DNA from: VBDM01 sp035702665
GTDB taxonomy: Bacteria > Pseudomonadota > Gammaproteobacteria > Burkholderiales > SG8-39
Length of the DNA stretch: 64,000 nucleotides
Direction: 5' to 3'
Assembly (NCBI GenBank): GCA_035702665.1
Contig: DASSQD010000138.1
Location: 62,001-126,000 of the forward strand
The notes under the pieces: model-generated
Told to the model about the DNA's origin: nothing
The model's input: only the letters and a program-made list of their open reading frames with translations
The model's database searches: none
Position numbers and translations under genes: made by a program
Part shown: in pieces, positions 29,576 to 37,771 of the stretch
Layout of the letters: each line of letters begins with the position of its first letter
How positions within the stretch are numbered: the first letter of the stretch is position 1

Positions 29576-29637
29576 GCGGACTTCCGAAAAGCGGTCATTC
29601 TATCGCCTCGCGCCGCTTCCGGGCGCGCCGCGTGCTT

Positions 29638-30837
29638 CTAGATCAGTACGATCGCGGTTGCGATGACCACGGCGACGACGACGGTAGCGGCGAAGATCAC
29701 GTTCTCGCGGTGGCCCCAGGGACGCTCGCCGGGGCGCAGGCGTTCGCGGGAGAGCCCCCCTCCGGATATCGACCGTGTCGACACGAACTCGGTCCTTCCG
29801 TCCTCGCCCATCTGCGCCAGCAGGCGCTGAGTTGCTTCCTGGGAGTCGAACGATCGCGAGATGCCCCGGGTCGGCGACGGGTCTGTGGTCGCCTCCGCGT
29901 TGACCTCCTGCAGCTTCGCCGGCGCAGGCTGCGCGGCGGTGACGGACGCGACCGGGATGGGCCTGCTCGTCGTCATCAGCGCCGCGCCCGGGGCGGACTG
30001 ACCGGTCTCGATCTGGGCTTTGCACTCGCGCAGGTCGTTCGCAAAGTCAGCGGCGCTCTGGTAGCGCGCCTCGGGCGCCTTGGCGAGCACCTTGGCGATG
30101 ATGTAGTCGAGCATCACCGGCACCTCCGAATTGCTCGAGCTCGGCGGCGCCGGATCGTGGTTGGTGATCTGGTACATGAGGGCGCTCAACCCTTCGCCGT
30201 TGAACGGCGTGGAGCCCGTGATGCACTCGTACAGGATGACGCCCAGCGAGAAGATGTCGGAGCGGTGGTCGGCACGCTTCCCCACGACCTGTTCGGGCGA
30301 GATGTACTTGGGCGAACCGAGTATGACGCCCGTCTGGGTGCGGGTTTCGCTCGAGCGCATCCGCGCGATGCCGAAATCGGCGATCTTCGCGCGTCCGTCT
30401 GGCGTGATCATGATGTTGGCGGGCTTGATATCGCGGTGCACGACCTGGTGCTGGTGGGCATAGGCGAGACCGTCCGCGACCTGGGCGGCGATGTCGACCG
30501 CCTTCGCGACTGCCAGCGGCTTGCCGTCGGCGAGCATCTCGCGCAGCTCCTTGCCCTCGACGTACTCCATCGCCATATACACGAGGTGCCCGCTCTTGCC
30601 GATGTCGTAGACGATGATGATGCTGGGGTGGTTGAGACCGCCCGCCGCCTTGGCCTCGGTGTAGAAGCGCGCCTCGTATTCGGCCATGCCCTCGTGGCCG
30701 GCTTCCTCGGTGTTGATGGTCTTGATCGCCACCATGCGGTTGAGCATGGGGTCGTTGGCGCGATACACCACGCCCATCGCCCCTTTGCCCAGCTCGGCGA
30801 CAACTTCGTAGCGTCCCAGCAGCCAGGGTTCGGTCAT
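29638..30837 (-). CDS. membrane-anchored Ser/Thr protein kinase
   Basis: A 399-residue eukaryotic-type kinase. The glycine loop is GKGAMGVVY near residues 17-25, the ATP-binding Lys is in VAIKTI near 39, the catalytic loop HRDIKPANIM near 134, DFGIAR near 154 and the activation segment ends SPKYISPEQ. The kinase domain ends near 265; a Ser/Thr/Pro-rich linker follows, and one helix near 380-399 ends the protein, so the kinase is cytoplasmic and C-tail anchored. It follows a TssQ-like lipoprotein gene by seven bases. Such kinases regulate type VI secretion in other bacteria, but no secretion genes are in the window. Confidence 0.9.
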   Translation of the reverse strand: MTEPWLLGRYEVVAELGKGAMGVVYRANDPMLNRMVAIKTINTEEAGHEGMAEYEARFYTEAKAAGGLNHPSIIIVYDIGKSGHLVYMAMEYVEGKELREMLADGKPLAVAKAVDIAAQVADGLAYAHQHQVVHRDIKPANIMITPDGRAKIADFGIARMRSSETRTQTGVILGSPKYISPEQVVGKRADHRSDIFSLGVILYECITGSTPFNGEGLSALMYQITNHDPAPPSSSNSEVPVMLDYIIAKVLAKAPEARYQSAADFANDLRECKAQIETGQSAPGAALMTTSRPIPVASVTAAQPAPAKLQEVNAEATTDPSPTRGISRSFDSQEATQRLLAQMGEDGRTEFVSTRSISGGGLSRERLRPGERPWGHRENVIFAATVVVAVVIATAIVLI

Positions 30838-30844
30838 GACGCGG

Positions 30845-31309
30845 CTATTTCTTTGCCGTCTTGACGGAGCGGAACACGGGGCCCCAGATCGGGTGCCCGG
30901 CCTCGTTCTCCCTCAGGTCGAACGAGGGATCGAGCTCGAGGGCCTTCCGGAACTCGTCCCGGCACTGCGGCACGCGCCCCGAGGCGCAATGGATGAACGC
31001 GAGATACTTGTGCGCGCGCACGCGGTCCGACGTGCGGCGCAGGCCCTCGTCGAGGCTCGCCTGGAGCAATTTTGCCGAGTACGCGAGCTCGCCGTCCTCG
31101 TAGGCCCTGACCCCGAACTCCAACTCGTTCTCGCCCTTGCTCGAACCGAGCATGGCGCATCCGGACAGGGCCAGGGAAAGCAGGACAAGCCATGACGCGA
31201 GCCGTCGGCAAGCGGCGCTACCTCCGTCAGCGGCGGAATCGGTGGGTAATGCTGACCTCGGTCCCGGGTCGCAGATCGACCGTCTGAACGTGGGGAGGAA
31301 ACGAACCAT
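30845..31309 (-). CDS. TssQ-like (type VI secretion-associated) lipoprotein, start or frame uncertain
   Basis: The open frame gives 154 residues with a lipoprotein signal (LVLLSLALSGC, Cys51) and a TPR-like domain: ENELEFGVRAYEDGELAYSAKLL, HKYLAFIHCASG, FRKALELDPSFDLRENEAG. This resembles TssQ-family lipoproteins linked to type VI secretion. The only in-frame standard start (ATG 31309) lies 83 bases inside the cyclase gene and gives an unusually long leader. A GGAGG site with a TTG at 31211 sits just past the cyclase stop, but in a different frame that lacks the domain. One inserted or deleted base would join that TTG to the signal peptide, so a frameshift is likely. Confidence 0.72.
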   Translation of the reverse strand: MVRFLPTFRRSICDPGPRSALPTDSAADGGSAACRRLASWLVLLSLALSGCAMLGSSKGENELEFGVRAYEDGELAYSAKLLQASLDEGLRRTSDRVRAHKYLAFIHCASGRVPQCRDEFRKALELDPSFDLRENEAGHPIWGPVFRSVKTAKK

Positions 31310-32471
31310 TCCGCAACTCTACCTTATGTTTGCCCGGTCTTAGCGGAATGACCTTGAGCGGAGGGCTGACGCCCTGCCTGGTTCCGTCGATGAAGACCTC
31401 GGCCCACGGCAGGGCGACGATGTTGACGGTGCCGTCGCGCGGCGCGGGAGCGATCGTCGCAACCGCTTCCGGCTCCCGGCTGGGCGCGGCCGCCGGCGAG
31501 GAGGCGGCGTCGCGCGTCTTCGCCAACGGAACGGTGCCCTTGGGAGACGGCTCCTTCGCGCGATGCGCGACCTTCGCTTCCTTCTCCGAAGGCTTCGCCT
31601 CCTCCGCCTTCGGCTGCGGGGCGGGCGCCGCTTCCGCGGAAGTAGGCGTGGGGGGGGCGGCCTCCACCCTCGGGGCGGGCGCCACTCGCGGCGGCGGCGC
31701 GACGGGCGCGGGCTTCACGTAGTCCTCGTTGCGATAGCTGCGCGCGATGACGCCGGTGCCGACGATCAGCGTGAAGGTGAGCGGCGCGACGACCAACAGC
31801 TTGCTGTTCACCGCGAGGACCTGCGACCAGCGCCGTGGGCTGAGCTTCAGAATCCTTGGCAGGCGCAGACTGGGCAGGCGCATCGCCTGGCGCGGGGCGG
31901 GTACGGGAATAGTCCGCTTCAGGTTGCCGGGCAGCGAGCCGATCGCGTATACCTCGTGCTCGCGCACGTGCTTGTCGGTCTTCGCGCCCTCGTAGTGGAA
32001 CAGCTTCGCGTAGTCTTCGGAAAGGCGCGCCATCACGTCGTAGTAGGAGCGCGAGACGAGGATCTGTCCCGGCTCGGCGAAGCTCATGACCCGCTGCGCG
32101 ACGTTGATGCCGTCGCCGATGATGTTGGGGTTGCCGTTGATGTCCTTGACCAGGCGCACCGGCCCCAGATTCACGCCCACACGGATCTGCAGGCGCGGGC
32201 CCGTCGTGGCTTCCTGGCTGCTGACTGCGTCGCGCAGGCTCATGCCCGCGAACAGAGTATCTTCCGGGTCGCCGAGGAAGCTCACCGCGGCGCCGTCGCC
32301 CGTGTCCAGGATGATCCGGTCGTCGGTGGGAACCCCAGCGATAGCCTCGGTCAGGACTGCGTTGAAGCGCTCCTTCAGCGCTATCTGCTCGGCGACCGAA
32401 CGCTGCGAATACTCGACGATGTCGAGAAACAGCACGCTGCAGATAAACGTCCGATTGGTGTGTTCAGGCAT
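31227..32471 (-). CDS. class III adenylate/guanylate cyclase with PEGA domain
   Basis: A 414-residue protein. The cyclase domain (about 1-170) has metal Asp residues in LFLDIVEYS and ILDTGDGAAVSF, the IRVGVNLGPV strand and GDGINVAQRVM. A transmembrane helix lies near 220-242. A Pro/Ala/Lys-rich linker (about 250-345) is followed by a PEGA domain (about 350-414: VNIVALPWAEVFIDGTRQG, PGKHKVEL). The cyclase should be cytoplasmic and the PEGA domain outside. It makes a cyclic nucleotide, but whether cAMP or cGMP is not shown. It heads a three-gene operon with the lipoprotein and kinase genes. Confidence 0.88.
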   Translation of the reverse strand: MPEHTNRTFICSVLFLDIVEYSQRSVAEQIALKERFNAVLTEAIAGVPTDDRIILDTGDGAAVSFLGDPEDTLFAGMSLRDAVSSQEATTGPRLQIRVGVNLGPVRLVKDINGNPNIIGDGINVAQRVMSFAEPGQILVSRSYYDVMARLSEDYAKLFHYEGAKTDKHVREHEVYAIGSLPGNLKRTIPVPAPRQAMRLPSLRLPRILKLSPRRWSQVLAVNSKLLVVAPLTFTLIVGTGVIARSYRNEDYVKPAPVAPPPRVAPAPRVEAAPPTPTSAEAAPAPQPKAEEAKPSEKEAKVAHRAKEPSPKGTVPLAKTRDAASSPAAAPSREPEAVATIAPAPRDGTVNIVALPWAEVFIDGTRQGVSPPLKVIPLRPGKHKVELRNGSFPPHVQTVDLRPGTEVSITHRFRR

Positions 32472-32530
32472 CTTCGTCCGCCACGGTCCCCTGTCCGTCC
32501 TCGCCTGGTGCGGTCCCCCGTCCGGCGCCC

Positions 32531-32576
32531 ATTCTACCGTGCCGGCGCCCGAGAGGCACCCGAAAGTTGCTAGAAT
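32531..32576. promoter_or_regulatory. candidate divergent promoters for apbC and the cyclase operon
   Basis: On the plus strand TGCTAGAAT at 32568-32576 fits an extended -10, 51 bases before the apbC ATG. On the minus strand TAGAAT at 32536-32531 lies 60 bases before the cyclase ATG. Neither has a convincing -35. The plus-strand element is nearly the same as the one proposed for dnaE. Confidence 0.4.
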
Positions 32577-32627
32577 ATCAACCTATTGCCTCCCAATCCT
32601 CCGAAAATATCGAACATCGCCCCTCCA

Positions 32628-33719
32628 ATGTCGATCACACAGGAACAAGTTCACGCGGTTCTCAGGGAAGCGATCGATCCGAATACGGCTAAGGATTTCC
32701 TGACGACCAAGTCGGCGAGGAATATCAGGATAGAGGGCGCCGACATCGCCGTGGAAATCGAGCTGGGCTACCCGGCGAAGACCCAGCTCGACCCGATCCG
32801 CAAGCTGGTCGCGCAGAAGCTGCGCGCCATCCCGGCCGTCGGCGCGGTCAGTGTCGAGGTCACGAGCAAGATCGTCTCCCACTCGGTGCAGCGCGGGGTG
32901 AAGCTCGTTCCCGGAGTGAAGAACATCATCGCCGTCGCCTCCGGAAAGGGCGGGGTGGGCAAGTCGACCACCGCGGTCAACCTGGCGCTCGGGCTGGCCG
33001 CCGAGGGGGCGAGCGTGGGCATTCTGGACGCGGACATCTACGGGCCGTCGCAGCCGACGATGCTCGGCATCGCGGGCCGTCCGGAATCAAGGGACGGCAA
33101 GACGCTCGAGCCGATGGTGGGCCACGGCATCCAGGCGATCTCCATCGGCTTCCTCATCGACATCGACACCCCGATGGTCTGGCGCGGACCGATGGTCACG
33201 CAGGCGCTCGAGCAGCTCCTCAAGGACACCCGCTGGAGGGACATCGATTACCTCGTCGTGGACATGCCGCCGGGCACGGGCGACATCCAGCTGACGCTGG
33301 CGCAGAAGGTTCCGGTGACCGGCGCGGTCATCGTTACCACGCCCCAGGACATCGCCCTCATAGACGCGAAAAAAGGGCTCAAGATGTTCGAGAAGGTCGG
33401 CATCCCCATTCTGGGCGTGGTCGAAAACATGAGTACTCACATCTGCTCGAACTGCGGCCACGAGGAGCACATCTTCGGGCAGGGCGGGGCCGAGCGCATG
33501 TGCAGGGAGTACGGGACAGAGCTGCTGGGCGCCCTGCCCCTGGACATCAACATCCGGGAGCAGGCGGACTCGGGCAAGCCCACGGTGGTCGCCGACCCCG
33601 ACGGCCGCGCAGCGGAGACCTACCGGGCGATCGCCCGCAAGCTGGCTGTGAAGATCGCGGAGTCGGCGAAGGACATGACCTCGAAGTTTCCGAACATCGT
33701 CGTCTCCAAGGACACCTGA
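32628..33719 (+). CDS. apbC: Mrp/ApbC iron-sulfur cluster carrier ATPase
   Basis: A 363-residue P-loop ATPase that binds and transfers [4Fe-4S] clusters in the cytoplasm. An N-terminal MIP18/DUF59-like domain (about 1-85) with TQEQVHAVLREAIDPNT precedes the deviant Walker A GKGGVGKST near 107-115. Features that follow are DADIYGPSQPTML, VVDMPPGTGDIQLT near 209 and the metal-binding CxxC in THICSNCGHEEHIFG near 271-275. ATG at 32628 gives the N-terminus common in this family; a TTG 42 bases upstream would add an unlikely proline-rich leader. Confidence 0.95.
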   Translation: MSITQEQVHAVLREAIDPNTAKDFLTTKSARNIRIEGADIAVEIELGYPAKTQLDPIRKLVAQKLRAIPAVGAVSVEVTSKIVSHSVQRGVKLVPGVKNIIAVASGKGGVGKSTTAVNLALGLAAEGASVGILDADIYGPSQPTMLGIAGRPESRDGKTLEPMVGHGIQAISIGFLIDIDTPMVWRGPMVTQALEQLLKDTRWRDIDYLVVDMPPGTGDIQLTLAQKVPVTGAVIVTTPQDIALIDAKKGLKMFEKVGIPILGVVENMSTHICSNCGHEEHIFGQGGAERMCREYGTELLGALPLDINIREQADSGKPTVVADPDGRAAETYRAIARKLAVKIAESAKDMTSKFPNIVVSKDT

Positions 33720-33841
33720 GCAGGCGGCCGTACTACCTCTTGCGTTCCACCATGGACTTGCCTACCATGGCTTGTGTGCTCGAGACGGGCGGCCGGCGAG
33801 CCGCCGGCGCGAGGAGGCGCGCCCAGTGCCGAAAAAGTTGC

Positions 33842-33869
33842 TTGATTTCGGAAAACCAGCCCCTATAAT
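33842..33869 (+). promoter_or_regulatory. sigma-70 promoter upstream of the leader ORF and decarboxylase gene
   Basis: TTGATT at 33842-33847 and a perfect TATAAT at 33864-33869 are separated by 16 bases. This is the best -35/-10 pair I found in the window. Transcription would start near 33876, leaving a leader of about 175 bases before the decarboxylase start, with a short ORF inside it. The rest of the 261-base gap after apbC shows a GC-rich inverted segment near 33790 but no gene. Confidence 0.65.
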
Positions 33870-33980
33870 CGACTCATCACGGGCTCCGGTTCGGTTGTCT
33901 GCGCAGCGGACGGTCAAACCCGGGCCCGATGCTTTTGGAGAACCGATTTGACCGCAGCGCCCGCGCAAAAGGAGGTCATC

Positions 33981-34046
33981 ATGACAAGCAAGAGGGAGTA
34001 CTACGGCTCGCAGGACTTCTTCGCTCTGGACATTCCCGTAACGTAG
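33981..34046 (+). CDS. possible 21-codon leader peptide upstream of the decarboxylase gene
   Basis: ATG at 33981 opens a 21-codon frame ending in TAG at 34044-34046. It is preceded by AAAAGGAGG at 33967-33975, five bases from the ATG, the strongest ribosome site seen in the window. The peptide (MTSKREYYGSQ followed by DFFALDIPVT) is not one I recognise. The decarboxylase GTG comes four bases after its stop, with weaker start signals of its own. The layout fits a leader peptide or a coupling ORF. Ornithine decarboxylase speF in enterobacteria has a short ornithine-sensing leader ORF, but no sequence likeness is claimed. Confidence 0.5.
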   Translation: MTSKREYYGSQDFFALDIPVT

Positions 34047-34050
34047 GTTC

Positions 34051-35268
34051 GTGCTGGAGACCCAAACGATGCAGATGCGCGCTGGCGTAGCCAAAAAGAC
34101 CATCAAGTCCATCCGACAGCAGGCATTCGAACAGACCCACCTCTTCGACTCGCACCCCGAGTCTAGCCTGGACTTCGAAAAAGTCCGGGCGGCAGTGAAA
34201 GACGGCTACGACAGGCCGTTCCTCCTGATCGATTCCAACATCGTCCGCGAGAAAGCGCGTCGCTTCGCGGCGGCGATGCCGCGCGTGCGGCCGCACTACG
34301 CGGTCAAGGCCAACCCCGATCCGCGCGTGCTGAAGGTCGTCATGGAGGAGGGCGGCGGTTTCGAGATCGCCTCGACCGCGGAACTCGATCTGCTCCTCGC
34401 CCAGGGTGTTCCGGCCGCAGAGGTTTTCTATTCGAACCCGGTCAAGGCCCGCGAGCACATCGCCTACGCGGCTGCGAAGGGCGTCGAATGGTATGTGATC
34501 GACTCGCTCGAGGAGCTGAGGAAGATTCATTCGGTCAAAGCCGACGCCAAGATGTACCTGCGGGTGGACACGCCCAACATCGGCAGCGACTGGCCGCTGG
34601 CCGGGAAGTTCGGCGCCCACACCTCCGAGGTGCGCGACATCATCGTCGCGGCCGCCAAGCTGAAGGCCGACCTCGCGGGCATCGCTTTCCACGTGGGGTC
34701 CCAGTGCCGCAACCCGGAGAACTGGCGCGTCGGCATCGAGAAGTCGCGCGCCCTGTTCGACCAGATGACCAAGGCCGGGCTCAACCCGCGCCTCCTGAAC
34801 ATCGGCGGCGGCTTTCCCGTAAGGCACGTCAAGCCGATCCCGGCAATCGAGGTGATCGGCGATGTGGTCAACCGGGCGCTCGACGCTTTCCCGGCAAAAG
34901 TGAAGATGATCGCCGAGCCGGGACGGTTCCTGGTGTCCGACGCCGGCTACTTCGTGTGTCGCATCATGGGCACGGCCACCCGGGCGAACAAGCGCTGGAT
35001 GCACCTGGACGCGGGCCTGTTCGGCGGCATCATCGAGACCGCCGAGGGGCTCAAGTACAAGATCCGCACCGACCGCAGCGGGCCCGACATTCCTTGGCAC
35101 GTCGCCGGCCCGACCTGCGATTCGATCGACGTGGTCATGCGCGACGAGCCACTGCCCTCGGACCTGCAGGAGGGGGACTATCTCTACCTGAGGAACGCCG
35201 GGGCATACACCACGGCCTACGCGAGCAACTTCAACGGCTTTCCGCTTCCCGAAGTCCGGGTGATCTAG
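34051..35268 (+). CDS. PLP-dependent ornithine/lysine decarboxylase (alanine-racemase fold, type III/IV)
   Basis: A 405-residue decarboxylase of the eukaryotic-type ornithine decarboxylase fold. The PLP Lys is in HYAVKANPDPRVLK near residue 88. GIAFHVGSQ near 213 holds the ring-stacking His, GGGFP near 254 and EPGRFLV near 287 bind the phosphate, and GPTCDSIDV near 354 carries the catalytic Cys. It should make putrescine or cadaverine from ornithine or lysine; sequence alone does not decide. Start GTG at 34051 is assigned by position; ATG at 34069 or 34075 are alternatives, the first with GGAG ten bases ahead. It is convergent with folA, three bases apart. Confidence 0.9.
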   Translation: MLETQTMQMRAGVAKKTIKSIRQQAFEQTHLFDSHPESSLDFEKVRAAVKDGYDRPFLLIDSNIVREKARRFAAAMPRVRPHYAVKANPDPRVLKVVMEEGGGFEIASTAELDLLLAQGVPAAEVFYSNPVKAREHIAYAAAKGVEWYVIDSLEELRKIHSVKADAKMYLRVDTPNIGSDWPLAGKFGAHTSEVRDIIVAAAKLKADLAGIAFHVGSQCRNPENWRVGIEKSRALFDQMTKAGLNPRLLNIGGGFPVRHVKPIPAIEVIGDVVNRALDAFPAKVKMIAEPGRFLVSDAGYFVCRIMGTATRANKRWMHLDAGLFGGIIETAEGLKYKIRTDRSGPDIPWHVAGPTCDSIDVVMRDEPLPSDLQEGDYLYLRNAGAYTTAYASNFNGFPLPEVRVI

Positions 35269-35271
35269 CGG

Positions 35272-35772
35272 CTAGCCGCTGCGCTCGTATTCGACGAAAG
35301 CGTAGTCGAAGCTCTCCGCTCCGCCGGAGGAGCGCCGCTCGCGCGAAACTTCGCGCCAGCGAGAGCGTTCGAACTCCGGGAAGAACGCGTCCGCCTCGAA
35401 ATCGCGCGCTATTTCGGTAAGGTACAAGCGCTGCACGAGGGGCATGGCGAGCGCGTAGATCTGCGCTCCGCCGATGACGAATGCTTCCTCGACACCTCGG
35501 ACCATCGCGAGCGCGCCCTCGAAGGAGTGCACGGCGGCGCAACCGGGAGGAGACCAGTCTCTCGAACGCGTGATCACTATATTGTTACGCCCGGCCAGTG
35601 GAACGCCTATCGATTCGAAAGTCTTCCGGCCCATGATCACCGCGTGCCCCATCGTGAGACGTCTGAAGCGCTTGAGGTCCTCCGGTAGCCGCCAGGGCAT
35701 CGCATTGCCGCGTCCGATGGCGCGGTTGCGCGCCAGGGCGGCGATGATCGAGATCCGGGGAGGAAGATTCAC
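35272..35772 (-). CDS. folA: dihydrofolate reductase
   Basis: A 166-residue enzyme that reduces dihydrofolate with NADPH. ISIIAALARNRAIGRGNAMPWRLPEDLKRF at the N-terminus contains the Met20-loop region and the catalytic Asp after LPE. GHAVIMGRKTFESIG near 42-56 is the nucleotide-binding segment, and EEAFVIGGAQIYALAMP near 94-110 is the conserved GG loop. Length is normal. It diverges from the signalling gene upstream across 59 bases and shares no operon with the other folate genes in the window. Confidence 0.96.
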   Translation of the reverse strand: MNLPPRISIIAALARNRAIGRGNAMPWRLPEDLKRFRRLTMGHAVIMGRKTFESIGVPLAGRNNIVITRSRDWSPPGCAAVHSFEGALAMVRGVEEAFVIGGAQIYALAMPLVQRLYLTEIARDFEADAFFPEFERSRWREVSRERRSSGGAESFDYAFVEYERSG

Positions 35773-35831
35773 TGCGCTATTGTAGTAAAGTTATCCTTGG
35801 ACTCCGCGCGAAGAATCTTAGAGGGAAGCCG

Positions 35832-36944
35832 GTGGATTCGACTTCGTCGCAAGCCTGCATCCTGGTCGTCGACGACGATCCCAAGAACCGGATGGCCATG
35901 GAGGAGCTGCTGCACTCCTCCGGACACGGCGTGGTTCTCGCGGCATCGGGCGAGGAGGCGCTGCTCCGAGTTCTCGAACAGGATTTCGCGGTCATCTTGA
36001 TGGATGCGCGCATGCCGGGCGTCGATGGTTTCACGGCGGCGCGCTCCATCCGCGAGCGCGAGCGCTCCCGGTCCACGCCCATCATCTTCCTCACCGGGGC
36101 TTACGAGGATCTGCAGTCGATGTTCCGCGGCTACGAGGCCGGCGCGGTGGACTACATGGTCAAGCCCATCGTTCCCGAGGTGCTCAAGTTCAAGATCTCG
36201 GTGTTCGTCGATCTGCACGGCAAGAACCTCGCGTTGACGCGGGAAATCGCCGAGCGCCGTCGCGCCGAGGAACACGTGAGGGCTTCGGAGGAAAATCTGC
36301 GCGCGCTGGCCGCGCGGCTGCAATCCGTGCGCGAGGAGGAATGGACCCGGATAGCGCGCGAGATCCACGACGAGCTGGGGCAGGCCCTCACGGGGCTGAA
36401 GATGGATCTCACCTGGGTGGCGAAGAAGCTGCCGACGGACCAGAAAGCGCTGGCCGCCAAGACGGATTCGATGTTCGACCTGATCGACCGAACGATTCAG
36501 TCCGTGCGCAAGATCGCCACGCGGCTGCGACCGGAGGTGCTCGACGATCTGGGGCTCGGCCCGGCGATCGAGTGGCAGGCCAGGGAATTCCAGAAGCGCA
36601 GCGGGATCCGCTGCAAGGTGACGCTGCCCGGGGAGGCCCCGGCGCTCGATCGCGATCGCTCTACGGCGGTTTTCCGCATCTTCCAGGAGTTGCTGACGAA
36701 CGCCGCGCGCCACGCCAATGCGACCCGGATAGACATCGCGATGGTTCTGGAATCCGGAACCCTGGTGCTACGGGTCGAGGACAACGGCAAAGGCATCGAC
36801 GAATCCGCCATGTTCAGCCCGAAATCGCTCGGACTCCTCGGGATGCGCGAGCGCGTGCTTCCCTTCGGCGGGCGGATAGACATCAAGGGAGTGCGGGACC
36901 AAGGGACCAAGATTGAGGTGTCCATTCCGCTCGGCTTGAAGTAG
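35832..36944 (+). CDS. soluble hybrid histidine kinase with N-terminal receiver domain
   Basis: A 370-residue protein without membrane segments. A receiver domain (about 8-125) has DDDPKN, phospho-acceptor Asp in VILMDARMPG near 57 and Lys in DYMVKPIVPE near 108. A coiled-coil linker (130-165) follows. The HisKA_3 dimerisation box has His in EWTRIAREIHDELGQ near 180, and the HATPase domain has FQELLTNAARHANAT near 285, DNGKGID and LLGMRERV. It belongs to the NarX/DegS-like class and likely acts on the LuxR-type regulator 47 bases downstream. Start GTG at 35832. Confidence 0.88.
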   Translation: MDSTSSQACILVVDDDPKNRMAMEELLHSSGHGVVLAASGEEALLRVLEQDFAVILMDARMPGVDGFTAARSIRERERSRSTPIIFLTGAYEDLQSMFRGYEAGAVDYMVKPIVPEVLKFKISVFVDLHGKNLALTREIAERRRAEEHVRASEENLRALAARLQSVREEEWTRIAREIHDELGQALTGLKMDLTWVAKKLPTDQKALAAKTDSMFDLIDRTIQSVRKIATRLRPEVLDDLGLGPAIEWQAREFQKRSGIRCKVTLPGEAPALDRDRSTAVFRIFQELLTNAARHANATRIDIAMVLESGTLVLRVEDNGKGIDESAMFSPKSLGLLGMRERVLPFGGRIDIKGVRDQGTKIEVSIPLGLK

Positions 36945-36991
36945 ACTTTCCCGAAAACGTCGCCCAGCGGGCCCACGGCAGGGATACGATC

Positions 36992-37618
36992 ATGAGAGTC
37001 CTAATCGCAGACGATCACGCGGTAGTGCGGCGCGGCCTGAGAGAGATCCTGGCTTCGGAACAGGATATGGTCGTGGTCGGCGAGGCCAAGGACGGCCACG
37101 ACGCGCTTGAGCTTGCGCGCAAGCTCGACTGGGACGTGGCGGTCCTTGACTACTCCATGCCCGGCCGCAATGGGCTCGAGCTCATCAAGGAAATCAAGCG
37201 CGAGCGTCCAGGACGCCCGGTGCTGATACTGACGATGCTCCCCGAGGAAGCGCACGCCGCGCAGGTCTTCAAGGCGGGCGGCGCGGGCTACATCAACAAG
37301 GAAAGCGCCAACGAGGAGCTCACCGCCGCGATCCGAAAAGTAGTGAACGGGGGCAAGTACGTGAGCGCGGCTTTCGCCGAGAAGCTCGCTTCCGAGCTGG
37401 CCTCGGACTCCGAGAAGCCGCTACACGAGTCGCTCTCCGACCGTGAATACCGCGTCATGTGGCTCCTCGCCTCGGGCAGGCAGATCAACCAGATTGCGGC
37501 CGAGATGTACCTCAGCCCGAGCACGATCAGCACCTATCGGGCGCGAATACTGAAGAAACTGCGCCTTACCGACAACGCGGCGCTCGTGCGCTACACCGTC
37601 AAGTACCAGCTCATCTAG
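36992..37618 (+). CDS. LuxR/NarL-family response regulator
   Basis: A 208-residue regulator with a receiver domain (DDHAVVRRG, Asp in VAVLDYSMPGRNG near 54, Thr/Lys in ILTMLPE and GYINKES near 104) and a LuxR-type helix-turn-helix (LSDREYRVMWLLASGRQINQIAAEMYLSPSTIS near 146-178). It follows the hybrid kinase in the same direction, a normal kinase-regulator pairing. The start is ATG at 36992. Its targets are unknown; the EPS locus begins about 900 bases further on. Confidence 0.92.
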   Translation: MRVLIADDHAVVRRGLREILASEQDMVVVGEAKDGHDALELARKLDWDVAVLDYSMPGRNGLELIKEIKRERPGRPVLILTMLPEEAHAAQVFKAGGAGYINKESANEELTAAIRKVVNGGKYVSAAFAEKLASELASDSEKPLHESLSDREYRVMWLLASGRQINQIAAEMYLSPSTISTYRARILKKLRLTDNAALVRYTVKYQLI

Positions 37619-37771
37619 TCCGAAGTTCTTCGCGGTCCTCCCGGCCCACCGTGTAGCGGCGCGGCTACCTCGGGACGCGGGTCCTCTACAAAAAGATCAA
37701 GCTCCGGCGATAGTGAGTCGGCAGGCGACGCAATATCATGGTCCCCGCGTGGCAGGCACGGAGTCCGGATC

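Noticed and set aside
30834..31211. Open frame of 125 codons starting at TTG 31211 as a separate gene.
   Set aside because: Only its start context is good; the product is low-complexity, and the overlapping frame holds the lipoprotein domain. It is better explained as the start of a frameshifted lipoprotein gene.
37653..37668. GTAGC/GCTAC inverted repeat after the NarL-type regulator gene as a terminator.
   Set aside because: The stem is only five bases, there is no T-run, and transcription probably continues to the next regulator gene.
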